Shown piece after piece: positions 26,209-34,881 of a DNA stretch of 64,000 nucleotides (its first letter is position 1; every line of letters starts with the position of its first letter). Under the pieces are notes generated by a model. That model was not told where the DNA came from and did not search any database. It saw only the letters and a list, made by a program, of their open reading frames with translations. The translations under genes and the position numbers were made by a program. This DNA comes from Haloglomus litoreum (GTDB lineage Archaea; Halobacteriota; Halobacteria; Halobacteriales; Haloarculaceae): positions 4,154,001-4,218,000 of the forward strand of contig NZ_CP119988.1 in NCBI RefSeq assembly GCF_029338515.1, read 5' to 3'.

Positions 26209-27279
26209 ATGTACAACGACATGCTGGTCGGCGACGGAGTACTGCACGCGTACAATAACTCGTTCGAGAACGCACGGAACGAGACCGCCGAGAAGGTACT
26301 GGGGGACATCATGGGGCTTGCGAACGGAGGGTGTGCCCCCGGAACGGAGCATTCGGAGGCGCAGTGGTTCCGCAACTTCACCGCCGACGAGGTCGCGGAA
26401 GCCACGTTCCTCGAGAGCGATGTCGACTTCGGGGTGTACCACTCGACGCCCATCTTCGACTACTTCAAGGACGGCTACTCGTCGCTCGAGAGTGGCATCG
26501 AGATGCGCAACAACAACCCGAAGCGGGTGAAGTGCCTGGGCTGTGTCGACCCGCTCAGCTCGGACGCCACCGACGAGATGGAGCGGCAGGTCGAGGAGCT
26601 CGACGTGGACGGGTTCAAGTTCTATCCCTCGTTCTACCGCAACGGGGGGAAGGTCAAACCACTCCGCCTGGACGACGGCCTCCTGCCGCTGGTCGAGAAG
26701 GCCGACGAGCTGGGCGTGGAGAACGTCGCAGTCCACAAGGTGTTCCCGGTCGGTCCGGTCGGGCAACATCATCTGAGCGTCGGCGACGTGGCGGATACGG
26801 CGTCGATGTTCCCCGATCTGAAGTTCGAACTCCTCCACCCAGACCTGGCGTTCATCGAGGAGATCAAGCTGATGCTGGCGACCCACGACAACGTCTGGGC
26901 GAACCTGGAGTTCTCGACCGTGTTCATGTTCCTGCAGCCCCGGCGGTTCGCGGAGATCCTCGGGGAGCTGCTTCTCTGGGGGGATGCCGAGCGGATCCTG
27001 TTCAGCACCGGCGTCCCACTGGTCCACCCGCAGGCGCATATCGAGGCGTTCTGGAACTTCGAGTACCCGGACGATATGAAGGACGAGTACCCCGAGTTGA
27101 CGGACGATCTCAAGCGGAAGCTCATGTCCGAGAACCTGCTCGACCTCTACGGCTGGGACGCCGACGAACTCAGAGCCCACGTCCAGGAGGACGGATGGGC
27201 GCAGCGACGTGAGGCAGAGGGCCGTCCGGAGCCGTGGTCGGGCGTCGAACTCGAAGCCGAAGCCGCGGCGGACGACTGA
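26209..27279 (+). CDS. Amidohydrolase-fold protein of an amidohydrolase/DUF59 pair (copy 2)
   Basis: This 356-residue paralogue of the 17876-18979 protein is colinear throughout. The N-terminal motif is GDGVLHAYNN, with a single histidine. Barrel histidines are kept in VHKVFPVGPVG and FELLHPDLAF, and the terminal motif is FSTGVPLVHP in place of the canonical GTDxP. It ends in an acidic tail. The DUF59 gene follows after 2 bp. Both copies conserve the GVYHSTPI and QPRRFAEILGELLL segments, suggesting retained function rather than decay. Candidate activities include hydration, decarboxylation or ring opening of a pathway intermediate; none can be chosen from sequence. Confidence 0.75.
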   Translation: MYNDMLVGDGVLHAYNNSFENARNETAEKVLGDIMGLANGGCAPGTEHSEAQWFRNFTADEVAEATFLESDVDFGVYHSTPIFDYFKDGYSSLESGIEMRNNNPKRVKCLGCVDPLSSDATDEMERQVEELDVDGFKFYPSFYRNGGKVKPLRLDDGLLPLVEKADELGVENVAVHKVFPVGPVGQHHLSVGDVADTASMFPDLKFELLHPDLAFIEEIKLMLATHDNVWANLEFSTVFMFLQPRRFAEILGELLLWGDAERILFSTGVPLVHPQAHIEAFWNFEYPDDMKDEYPELTDDLKRKLMSENLLDLYGWDADELRAHVQEDGWAQRREAEGRPEPWSGVELEAEAAADD

Positions 27280-27281
27280 CC

Positions 27282-27632
27282 ATGACGGAGCTCCAGCAAC
27301 GCGTCGTCGGCCAGCTCGAAACGGTGCTCGACCCGTGTAGCTGTATGACCGAACACCCGGTGAACATCGTCGATCTGGGACTGGTCGAAGCCATCGAGAT
27401 CGACGGGGACTCCGTCGAGATCGAGCTCCTCCCGACGACCCCCATGTGCATGTACATGACCCAGATCATGGACGAGGTCGAGGACGAGGTCTCGAAGCTC
27501 GACCGCGTCGGAACAGTCACGGTGACACAGAACGTCGAAGACCTGTGGCGCCCGGACCGGATGGACGAGGACCTCCAGCAGGCCCGGGAGGAGCGGTTCG
27601 CCTCGGAGTTCCGGGAGCTCGGTGATTCGTAG
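27282..27632 (+). CDS. DUF59/MIP18-like metal-sulfur assembly factor (copy 2)
   Basis: This 116-residue protein is closely similar to the 17500-17883 product, with DPCSCMTEHPVNIVDLGLVEAIEI, PTTPMCMYMTQIMDEVEDEV and the shared tail LWRPDRMDEDLQQAREER. The CSC and PMC cysteines are candidate cluster ligands. It starts 2 bp after the amidohydrolase stop, so the two are almost certainly translated together. PaaD and MIP18 relatives help mature iron-sulfur or di-iron enzymes, which suggests that the neighbouring barrel, or another oxygenase or hydratase, receives a metal centre. Confidence 0.85.
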   Translation: MTELQQRVVGQLETVLDPCSCMTEHPVNIVDLGLVEAIEIDGDSVEIELLPTTPMCMYMTQIMDEVEDEVSKLDRVGTVTVTQNVEDLWRPDRMDEDLQQAREERFASEFRELGDS

Positions 27633-27773
27633 GCAACGAAGCACGAGCGGCTGGCCCCCGACCAGTGGGAGTCCCCGTGACACGGACCGCGCTCTCCCGG
27701 TTCCGTCCGTCGGTGCGCTGCCGACGACCGCCACGGCAAAGAGTTAATGTGGGTTGTTGGCGAACGTCGGTTC

Positions 27774-28910
27774 ATGCTTGACCTGAACGACGAGCAGCGG
27801 ATGATCGTATCATCCCTCAGAGATATCTGCGAGGACAAGTTCGAGAAGACGGCGGCGGACTGGAACGGTGAGATGCCATGGGAGAACCTGCGGATCCTGG
27901 CCGACCAGGGGTTCTACGGCATCAACCTGGCCGAGGAGTACGGCGGCGGCGGGATGACCGAGTTCGAGGCCATCCTCGCGACGGAGGTCATCGGGCGCGT
28001 GTGTCCGCTGACGGCCTGGCAGTACGGCGATCAGCACCTCATCTCGCCACGGGCCATCGAGCACTTCGGCTCCGAGGCCGCGAAGGAGCGGTACCTGCCG
28101 CCCATCGTCAGGGCCGAGGAGCGCATCGGGGTCGGGATGTCGGAACCACAGGCAGGGTCGGACCTGAAGGCGATGGAGACGACGTTCGAGGACCGCGACG
28201 ACGGGGACATCCTCGTGAACGGGGAGAAGATCTGGATGAGTTCGGCGCCCGAGTGCGTGGCCACCATCGTCTGGGGGATGTTCCCCGAGGGGATGGGAAC
28301 CGTCATCATGGATCTGGACTCCGAGGGGGTCGAGTTCATCGGTGACTTCACGAACATGGCCGGGGAGGTGCAGTCACAGGTGGCGATGGACGACGTGGTC
28401 GTCCCGGAGGAGAACGTGCTGGTCCGCGGAGAGGACATGTTCAAGCGCCAGATGGAGGCCCTGAACTGGGAACGACTCGCCGGGGCGACCATCGCCAACG
28501 CCACGGCGCTGTGTGCGCTGGACCAGGCGATCCAGTACGCCAAGGACCGGGAGCAGTTCGGCCAACCCATCGGCGAGTTCCAGGGTGTCGGCTTCAAGCT
28601 CGCGGAGATGGTCACCGAACTCCAGGCTTCACGACAGCTCCTCTTCCAGACAGCCAAGAACGCCGTCGAACAGGGTCGGGTCCCCGACCCGATGGAGACA
28701 CTGATGGCGAGCCTGTACGCCGCCCAGACCGCCGGAAAGGTCGTCGACGAGGCGGTCCAGATCCACGGCGCGAACGGCTACATGCAGGGCCACGACATCG
28801 AGTACCTGTACCGGTTCGCCCGCGGGTTCCGTATCGGCGGGGGCACGGACGAGATCCACAAGCGAGAGATCTCGAAGTTCGTACAGCGGGAGGGAGCTCC
28901 ACGGCTCTGA
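27774..28910 (+). CDS. Acyl-CoA dehydrogenase
   Basis: This 378-residue flavoprotein has the standard layout. The helical N-terminal domain contains GFYGINLAEEYGGGGM. The beta domain has MSEPQAGSDLKAMETTF and GEKIWMSSAP. The C-terminal helices have AKDREQFGQPIGEFQGVGFKLAEM, QIHGANGYMQGHDIE and RIGGGTDEIHKREI. The usual YEGT glutamate position near the C terminus is glycine (IGGGT), so the base may lie elsewhere, as in isovaleryl- or long-chain-type enzymes. A TATA-like gagttaatgt lies 27-36 nt upstream of the ATG. It probably catalyses an alpha,beta-dehydrogenation in the local pathway. Confidence 0.9.
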   Translation: MLDLNDEQRMIVSSLRDICEDKFEKTAADWNGEMPWENLRILADQGFYGINLAEEYGGGGMTEFEAILATEVIGRVCPLTAWQYGDQHLISPRAIEHFGSEAAKERYLPPIVRAEERIGVGMSEPQAGSDLKAMETTFEDRDDGDILVNGEKIWMSSAPECVATIVWGMFPEGMGTVIMDLDSEGVEFIGDFTNMAGEVQSQVAMDDVVVPEENVLVRGEDMFKRQMEALNWERLAGATIANATALCALDQAIQYAKDREQFGQPIGEFQGVGFKLAEMVTELQASRQLLFQTAKNAVEQGRVPDPMETLMASLYAAQTAGKVVDEAVQIHGANGYMQGHDIEYLYRFARGFRIGGGTDEIHKREISKFVQREGAPRL

Positions 28911-28990
28911 GTCCACCACGCGTGGAAGCGTCCGTGAAGAACTGACCGGACAGGACGAGGCCGGGAACCCCGGTGCAGCAGTGCCTCCGT

Positions 28991-30697
28991 TCAGGCGAGT
29001 CCGATTTTCTCCTGGTAGGCGCCGTACTGGGTCTCGAAGACCTCCATGATCTCGCCCATCGTGGCGTAGGCTTTGACCGCATCGACGATGTACGGCATCG
29101 TGTTCTCGTCGCTCTCGATGGCTTCGGCCAGTGCCTCCAGCGTCGTTTCGACCTCCTCGTCGTCGCGCTCGTCCTTGACCCGCTCCAGGCGGGCGAGCTG
29201 GCGGTCTCTGGTTTCGTCGTCGACGTGCAGGATATCCAGGTCGGGGTCGTCGTCGATCTGGTACTGGTTGACGCCGACGACCACCTCATCGCCGGCGTCG
29301 ACGCGCTGCTGGTACTCGTAGCTCGCCTCCTGGATCTCCCGGTGGAAATAGCCCGTGTCGATGCCCGCCAGCACCCCATCACGTACGGAGCCGTCGCCCA
29401 TCTCGCGGATCTCCTCGATGTAAGCCATGATCTCCGCCTCCATCTCGTCCGTGAGTTTCTCGATCGCGAAGCTCCCGCCCAGCGGGTCCACCGTGTCGCC
29501 CACACCCGACTCCTCGGCCAGAATCTGCTGGGTCCGCAGGGCAACCCGCACCGCGTCCTCGCTCGGCAGCGCCAGCGCCTCATCGTAGGAATTGGTATGG
29601 AGACTCTGTGTGCCGCCCAGCACCGCGGCCATCGCCTGGACGGTCGTCCGGACGATGTTGTTGAGCGGCTGCTGGGCGGTGAGTGACTGTCCGGCGGTCT
29701 GGGTGTGGAACTTCAGGCGCTTCGACGCGTCCGCGTCGGCCTCGTACCACTCGTCCATGATGCGGGCGTACACCCGCCGGGAGGCGCGGAACTTCGCGAC
29801 CTCCTCGAGCATCGAGTTGTGCGAGTTGAAGAAGAACGATAGCTGCGGCGCCACCTCGTCGACCTCGAGCCCACGGTCCATGGCATCCTCCACGTAGGCG
29901 AACCCGTCCGCCAGCGTGAACGCCGCCTCCTGCGCGGCCGTCGAGCCAGCCTCACGGATGTGATAACCCGACACCGACACTGGGTAGAACTTCGGCGTGT
30001 TCTCGACAGCGAATTCGATAGTGTCGGTCACGAGGTCGAGCGAGGGTTCGGGCGGGATGACCCACTCCTTCTGCGCGATGAACTCTTTCAGCATGTCATT
30101 CTGGAGGGTGCCACGCACCTGCTCGCGCGGCACGCCCTGCTGATCCGCCAGCGCCAGGTACATCCCGTAGATGACCGCCGCGCTCGGATTGATGGTGAAA
30201 CTCGTCGAGACCTCGCCCACGTCGATACCGTCGAACAGCACTTCCATGTCCGCCAGCGTGTCGACCGCGACCCCCTCCTTGCCCACCTCGCCCAGACTCA
30301 TCGGGTCGTCCGAATCCAGGCCCATGAGGCTGGGCATATCGAACGCGGTCGAGAGCCCCGTCTGCCCTTCGTCGATGAGATAGTGGAACCGCTCGTTGGT
30401 CTCCTCGGCCGTCCCGAACCCGGCGAACTGCCGCATCGTCCACGTTCGCCCGCGGTACATCGTCGGGTACGGGCCGCGGGTATAGGGCGGCTCACCCGGG
30501 TTGCCGAGGTCCGCCTCGTAATCCAGGTCTTCGACGTCCTCGGGCGTGTACAGCCGGTCGATCTCGTGGTTCGAGACAGTGACGAAGTCGTCCTTGCGCT
30601 CGCCGCCACGCTCCAACCACGGGTCCAGCGTCTCGGACTCCCACTCCGCACGGGACTCGCGGATGGAGTCCAGGTCCTCCTCGTCGAACATGTTCAT
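28991..30697 (-). CDS. Methylmalonyl-CoA mutase family, large (alpha) subunit
   Basis: This 568-residue catalytic TIM-barrel subunit contains YPTMYRGRTWTMRQFAGFGTAEETNERF (about 76-103), FDMPSLMGLDSDDP, SFTINPSAAVIYGMYLA, SGYHIREAGSTAAQEAAFTLADG and HTNSYDEALALPSEDAVRVALRTQQ, all typical of mutase large subunits. It lacks the cobalamin-binding domain, which archaeal systems encode separately; that small subunit is not in this window. It would convert methylmalonyl-CoA to succinyl-CoA, or isomerise isobutyryl- or hydroxyisobutyryl-type esters. The first-shell residues were not checked, so specificity is open. The ATG at 30697 is used; 30691 is also possible. Confidence 0.88.
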   Translation of the reverse strand: MNMFDEEDLDSIRESRAEWESETLDPWLERGGERKDDFVTVSNHEIDRLYTPEDVEDLDYEADLGNPGEPPYTRGPYPTMYRGRTWTMRQFAGFGTAEETNERFHYLIDEGQTGLSTAFDMPSLMGLDSDDPMSLGEVGKEGVAVDTLADMEVLFDGIDVGEVSTSFTINPSAAVIYGMYLALADQQGVPREQVRGTLQNDMLKEFIAQKEWVIPPEPSLDLVTDTIEFAVENTPKFYPVSVSGYHIREAGSTAAQEAAFTLADGFAYVEDAMDRGLEVDEVAPQLSFFFNSHNSMLEEVAKFRASRRVYARIMDEWYEADADASKRLKFHTQTAGQSLTAQQPLNNIVRTTVQAMAAVLGGTQSLHTNSYDEALALPSEDAVRVALRTQQILAEESGVGDTVDPLGGSFAIEKLTDEMEAEIMAYIEEIREMGDGSVRDGVLAGIDTGYFHREIQEASYEYQQRVDAGDEVVVGVNQYQIDDDPDLDILHVDDETRDRQLARLERVKDERDDEEVETTLEALAEAIESDENTMPYIVDAVKAYATMGEIMEVFETQYGAYQEKIGLA

Positions 30698-32072
30698 CGA
30701 TAACAAGCAGTACCCGAGTGAAGTATCCTTCTACTCCCACAGCGATTCGACTCACTGGAGACGGACCTCAGAGGGCAGAAGGCGAGTGGGGAATGACCGG
30801 TACCTTCCACCCGCCGGCTAACGACGGAAGCGGTACCGGTAGACACGAGGGACGTCGTATCTGCTGGTAGCAGGTGCTTGCGCCCTGCAGATAGCAAACT
30901 ATTCGCATAGCGTATAAACTTACTCCCGAACGCCCGGGAGAGGTCCGCTTCGGGATGTCGGAGACGGGGAACGGAGCACACGATTCCCCTCGTGAGCCGC
31001 CACGAGCCGGGAGCACGTCTATCTCCCTCGCCGGTGTCCGTGGACGAACGGGCGATGGTCTTCGGGAGGTCGTGATGGTCGGCTCGTAACCGAGGGAGCC
31101 GGCCACCCACCCAGCACGACGAGTCAAGGGGTCGACGGCATAGCCAGCCCCCGGAGGGCGCCGAAAGCGTGGCGGTTGCGGTGGCCGTGGTAGGAGGAGG
31201 ACTCGGCCAGCCGGTAGGCGTCGAGGGACTCGCAGACGCCGTGGACATGCTCGATTCGTCCGAGGCTCCTCGGACCGGAGCCCGACACCAGAAAATATGT
31301 TGAATCCGTCAGGTATTACTTTTGTTCAGATAGCAATTATATTCTGTCGACATCTCTCGATCGAGAATCGAGCACCCACATGTTTCAGCTTTTCACTTAC
31401 TCAGAACGGATGCAACGCGAGATGCAACGACATGAGACCGGAGACCGAATCGGCCATGTTCGATATAACCCAACAGTCGTAACCAATACATATATTACTC
31501 ATTTATAAACACAAATCGAGACATTTATTTTTTATATCTACTATTTCTTATTTCTACCGATGATACAGCCGGTAATTCCGACTATACGATGGCACTCGAA
31601 ATCGAATTTGACACTAGCAAGTAATAGATAGATATCCAATATTAATCGGCTGGGGACTCACCAGGTCGGCAGGTGGCCACCCCCAGTAGCGGACGCACCG
31701 GCCGGGGAGAGTCATGGCCCTGCCAGGGAAGCGTGTCGGCGAGCGTCCAGGGTGGGGCGGGTCGTAGAGGCCCCAGACGATCCCCTTCGAGTGGTCCAGC
31801 TGCCCCACCTCGTAGACGAGCGCCCCCACCACCCCACGGGAGGTCGAGTCACCGGGTCCACCGCGCAGGCCGCCCGCCAGAGGACATCGACGGTATGGTA
31901 CTGCCGACGGCGGCGGCCGTTGTCGCACTCCCCGGGAGCACACCGCACGAGTCGAGGACGATCCCGTGGACGGCCTCCGCGACTACTTCGCCGACGCACC
32001 ACCCGACCGCCCGCTGACGCGGGAGGGGGCCCGCGAGCGGATGCAGGAGGTGCCACCCCACAATCCCCTATG
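30698..32072. other. Long intergenic region with AT-rich block and possible gene remnants
   Basis: About 1.4 kb contain no intact gene. Positions 31290-31640 are far more AT-rich than the surroundings and carry a 9-bp direct repeat GATGCAACG (31409-31417 and 31421-31429). On either side are short stretches with protein-like residue order but no start, suggesting decayed genes or an old insertion scar. No tRNA was found. Confidence 0.5.
31124..31315 (-). pseudogene. Possible C-terminal gene remnant
   Basis: This open stretch of 63 codons without a convincing start has haloarchaeal-style codon choice and plausible protein order (RIEHVHGVCESLDAYRLAES, then YHGHRNRHAFGALRGLAM). It ends in TGA. 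It could be the tail of a gene whose 5' part was lost at the AT-rich block. The family is not recognised. Confidence 0.25.
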
Positions 32073-32076
32073 TTAA
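31945..32076 (+). pseudogene. Possible C-terminal gene remnant
   Basis: This plus-strand open stretch without a start encodes a plausible acidic C terminus (VDGLRDYFADAPPDRPL then TREGARERMQEVPPH) ending at TAA 32074-32076. It overlaps the end of the following MBL gene by a few bases. The family is unknown and this may be coincidental. Confidence 0.2.
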
Positions 32077-33035
32077 CGCAGTGCATACTTGCGGATGGCC
32101 TCCTCCTCGATGATCTCGACCCGGTTCTCGTCCTCGAGCAGGTCGAGATGGCCGATCACCTCGGACATGCCGGGGAAGACCTCGGTCGCGGGGAGGTCGG
32201 GGAACAGCTCCTGCATGAGGTCGTAGGCCGTGACCGGCCCCAGTTCCCCAATCAAGTTCGCGATGCGCTCCTCTCGCTGGCGGTGGTGGTCGATGATGTC
32301 ACCGATTCGAACGTCGAGATCCTCGATGCGCTCGCCGTGGCCCCCGTACCCGGTATCGGCGTCGGCCGCCCGGAGCCGCTCGAGCGAGTCGAGGTAGTCC
32401 GGGAGACTCCGCGTCCGCTCGTCCTCGGTGCCCGGGGCGACCGTGAGCAGCGGGTTCGGGGAGATGTGCTGGAGGACGTGATCACCGGTGAAGGCGACGG
32501 GGGCGGTCTCCGGAACGAAGCAGACCGACCCCGGGGCGTGCCCAGGCGAGTGGACCGCGGTCAGGTCGACCCCAACGTCGACGCTGTCGCCGTCGCGAAC
32601 CTCGTAGTCGACCGCGAGCGGTTCCTGATAGTCGGTGTACGCCTCCGGAAGCGTCACGGCGGTTTCCGCGACCTGCTCCGGAACGCCCATCGACTGCAGG
32701 AATGGGCGGAAGAATGCCTGCTCACGGTCGAAATGGTCGAGCGGCTCCGCGAGTGGCCGCATCGCGTCCCGGTGGGCGACGGCCCGGCCGCCGGACTCTT
32801 TGATCACGCGGGCAGCAATCCCGAAGTGATCCATGTGCGGATGCGTGATGAGGACCTGCTCCACGTCGGCGACTGTGAACCCGAGGTCGTTCAGCCCCGC
32901 CGAGAGCTCCGCGTACGCCGCCTCCGTCGCCGGTCCTGGATCCAACAGCGACAGGCCATCCGCGACGAAGGCGTAACAATTCACCCGACCCACGTCGAAC
33001 GGCGTCGGAATTTCGATTCGGTGAACGTCGTCCAT
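32073..33035 (-). CDS. MBL-fold metallo-hydrolase
   Basis: This 320-residue protein has the complete canonical zinc motif HPHMDHFG (about 65-72), a later HSPGHAPGS histidine near 160-167, the aspartate of AFTGDHVL near 180-187, and GGHGERI near 236-242. A C-terminal helical extension (about 245-320) follows, which could be a winged-helix-like cap, as in LACTB2/glyoxalase-II-like proteins. It likely hydrolyses a thioester or similar ester. The ATG at 33035 starts directly before the first strand. It is the last chromosomal-type gene before the integrase end of the integrated element. Confidence 0.85.
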   Translation of the reverse strand: MDDVHRIEIPTPFDVGRVNCYAFVADGLSLLDPGPATEAAYAELSAGLNDLGFTVADVEQVLITHPHMDHFGIAARVIKESGGRAVAHRDAMRPLAEPLDHFDREQAFFRPFLQSMGVPEQVAETAVTLPEAYTDYQEPLAVDYEVRDGDSVDVGVDLTAVHSPGHAPGSVCFVPETAPVAFTGDHVLQHISPNPLLTVAPGTEDERTRSLPDYLDSLERLRAADADTGYGGHGERIEDLDVRIGDIIDHHRQREERIANLIGELGPVTAYDLMQELFPDLPATEVFPGMSEVIGHLDLLEDENRVEIIEEEAIRKYALR

Positions 33036-33080
33036 ACACTGCAGGTCCCTTCCCACGGGTAAATCAGTAGGGCCGCCCGT

Positions 33081-33090
33081 CCAGTAGTCT
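33081..33090. repeat. Candidate left att core
   Basis: CCAGTAGTCT, 29 bp beyond the integrase stop, recurs at 50831-50840 between the element's last gene and chromosomal-type sequence. Confidence 0.3.
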
Positions 33091-33118
33091 TTGAGAGTGG
33101 AAGAGTAGAACCGGAGTC

Positions 33119-34234
33119 CTACTCCTGTACCTCCAGCAACGAGTAGATGTCTCGGCGATAGCGTGAAGCGATGTCCTCGTAGAACGTGTGGATGTACTCG
33201 TCGATGCCCGCTTTCTCCTGAATCGACTTGGTTCCGGGAACATCCCCTCGCAGGTACTTCACGAGCGGGCGGGGCAGGTCCTGCTCGACGCGCCAGAACG
33301 TGGTGAATCGGTGTCGACCGTAGTGGCTCGTCACGGCACGTCGTCGCTTGGTCTCCTCGTAGAGTGGCTGGAACGCATCGGTCCAGACGCCGGTTACGTC
33401 CTGATGAGCGAGCTTCGAGTTCGTCTGCTTCGCGAGGAACAGATACGGCGAGTCAGCGGTCGGCCGTCGGCGGAGATACTGCCGGGTGAGCGTCCGAGTT
33501 TCGTCGTCGAGTGGAAGCACTCGGGGATTGCCCGACTTGTTCCGCGCCCGGTCGTGCGGGATGTAGAGTGCGTTCGGCCGGCCGGCAAGGGCCCAATGTG
33601 CGCCCAGGTCCTCATAGTAGGCAGCGGCCTCTGGGGCGTGCAGCGACAGGTCTCGAAGCTTGATATTGCAGAGTTCGCTCGCACGGAGCCCGAGCTTCAA
33701 CTGCAACAGGATAATCAGCCGGTCCCGGATTTGGGTCACCGACTGGAGCACAGCCCGGATCTCGCCGAGGGTGAGATCCGGTGGTGTTTTCTCCGCCTCG
33801 TCGGGTTCGAAATCGTTCCGTGAGAGGACAAGCTGGACCGGGTTGAATGCCTGTGAGTGGGGAAAGGCCGGGTGGTCCTGCCAGAACTCGTACACGGCGT
33901 TGAGGCGACCCAACTTCTGCCGAACCGTCGTGAGATGGTTCCCCCGCTCCTGCTGAAGGTACGTCATGAATGCCTCGACGTGTGGGGGCGCTGGGCACGC
34001 AGGATGTCGGCCGACCGTCGTCGTCATGAACGCCTGCCAGTCGTCGAACACGCCGCGATACGTGTTCAGGGTCGACGCCGCCAGGTCGCGCTCTGCGAGG
34101 TGCTCATCGACGAACATCGCGAACGGGTCCACGTCAAGGGCATCGAAGGCCGCCTCGTGCTCGGCCAACGGGTCTCGCGAGCGGTCGAAGGCCTCAGCTA
34201 CCGAGTCAGCGGGCTGATCTGATCCGTCGCTCAT
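33119..34234 (-). CDS. Tyrosine recombinase / integrase, catalytic protein
   Basis: This 371-residue XerC/D-like recombinase has an N-terminal SAM-like arm (about 28-130, with TYLQQERGNHLTTVRQKLG) and a catalytic domain. The first arginine is in LGLRASELCN, the HxxR box is SHYGRHRF, and the nucleophile tyrosine is probably in EYIHTFYEDI close to the C terminus. The step between the HxxR box and the tyrosine is longer than in XerD. Its start overlaps the stop of the preceding gene by 4 bp (ATGA), and that gene encodes only a SAM-like domain, so the two are coupled. It should catalyse integration and excision of the element. Confidence 0.88.
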   Translation of the reverse strand: MSDGSDQPADSVAEAFDRSRDPLAEHEAAFDALDVDPFAMFVDEHLAERDLAASTLNTYRGVFDDWQAFMTTTVGRHPACPAPPHVEAFMTYLQQERGNHLTTVRQKLGRLNAVYEFWQDHPAFPHSQAFNPVQLVLSRNDFEPDEAEKTPPDLTLGEIRAVLQSVTQIRDRLIILLQLKLGLRASELCNIKLRDLSLHAPEAAAYYEDLGAHWALAGRPNALYIPHDRARNKSGNPRVLPLDDETRTLTRQYLRRRPTADSPYLFLAKQTNSKLAHQDVTGVWTDAFQPLYEETKRRRAVTSHYGRHRFTTFWRVEQDLPRPLVKYLRGDVPGTKSIQEKAGIDEYIHTFYEDIASRYRRDIYSLLEVQE

Positions 34235-34698
34235 TGGTCTCTGAGTTCCATCTTCGTCTCCCAGACGGTCCCCGCGGCCTCCCGATTGGCTGCCGCCATC
34301 AGGAACGGGTTGTACACGTGCGGGTGGTCGGTGTGCCACCGGAGCCACTCGTAGAAGCGCTCCAACTTCGCCCAGTGGGTCTTGTAGACCGTCTGTACCG
34401 CGACCTCGTCGAGCAGGGCAGCGCACCACGACTCGACATCCCCCGGCGTCGCGAGGGCGTGATGTCGGCCGCGGGCCTGGACGTGCTCCTTCCACCGCCG
34501 GGCCGCCTGGCGAGCGGTCTGTTTGAACTGGTAGGAGTTGTGCGTGGGGAGGAGTTCAGTCACGAGGAACTCACTCCAGGGGTCCGCGTTCGCGTAGCGC
34601 TCCGCGTAGTTCGAGAGTCGGTGCTCCTCGGGGACGTCGTCCAGTCGTTTGAACACGCCAATCCGATCGGCTGGCGCAGTCGATTTCGAGTGAGTCAT
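34231..34698 (-). CDS. Stand-alone integrase core-binding (SAM-like) domain protein
   Basis: This 155-residue protein resembles only the N-terminal core-binding domain of tyrosine recombinases: FKQTARQAARRWKEHVQARG, then AVQTVYKTHWAKLERFYEWL, with no catalytic residues. It is translationally coupled to the complete recombinase, so it may pair with it on DNA as a directionality or accessory factor. Other uses, such as competing for the att site, are possible. The start at 34698 is used because earlier in-frame codons give an arginine- and proline-rich non-protein-like sequence. Confidence 0.75.
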   Translation of the reverse strand: MTHSKSTAPADRIGVFKRLDDVPEEHRLSNYAERYANADPWSEFLVTELLPTHNSYQFKQTARQAARRWKEHVQARGRHHALATPGDVESWCAALLDEVAVQTVYKTHWAKLERFYEWLRWHTDHPHVYNPFLMAAANREAAGTVWETKMELRDQ

Positions 34699-34881
34699 CG
34701 GTCGTGTGCCGCCGCATCTTGCGGCTGGCACCCGTCTCGGCAGCCAACAAACCCTACGGGGCGGTGCTGCTGAAGTTCCCAGAAGCAGACAGTATCGGCG
34801 TGACCGATACAGAGGATGAGTCAAGCAGGATTCAGGCTATGAATTAGATGGTAAACGAGACAGACTGCCGTTGGGGGACGA

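Noticed and set aside
31409-31429. Two GATGCAACG repeats as a possible CRISPR array
   Set aside because: Only two 9-bp copies, 12 bp apart, with no regular spacers; no CRISPR array was seen anywhere in the window.
31614-31943. 109-codon minus-strand frame before the MBL gene
   Set aside because: Low-complexity Pro/Arg/Gly content, no start context and no recognisable domain.
33036-33118. tRNA gene as integration target next to the integrase
   Set aside because: No cloverleaf-compatible sequence or CCA-adjacent acceptor stem could be found; no tRNA or rRNA was identified in the window.
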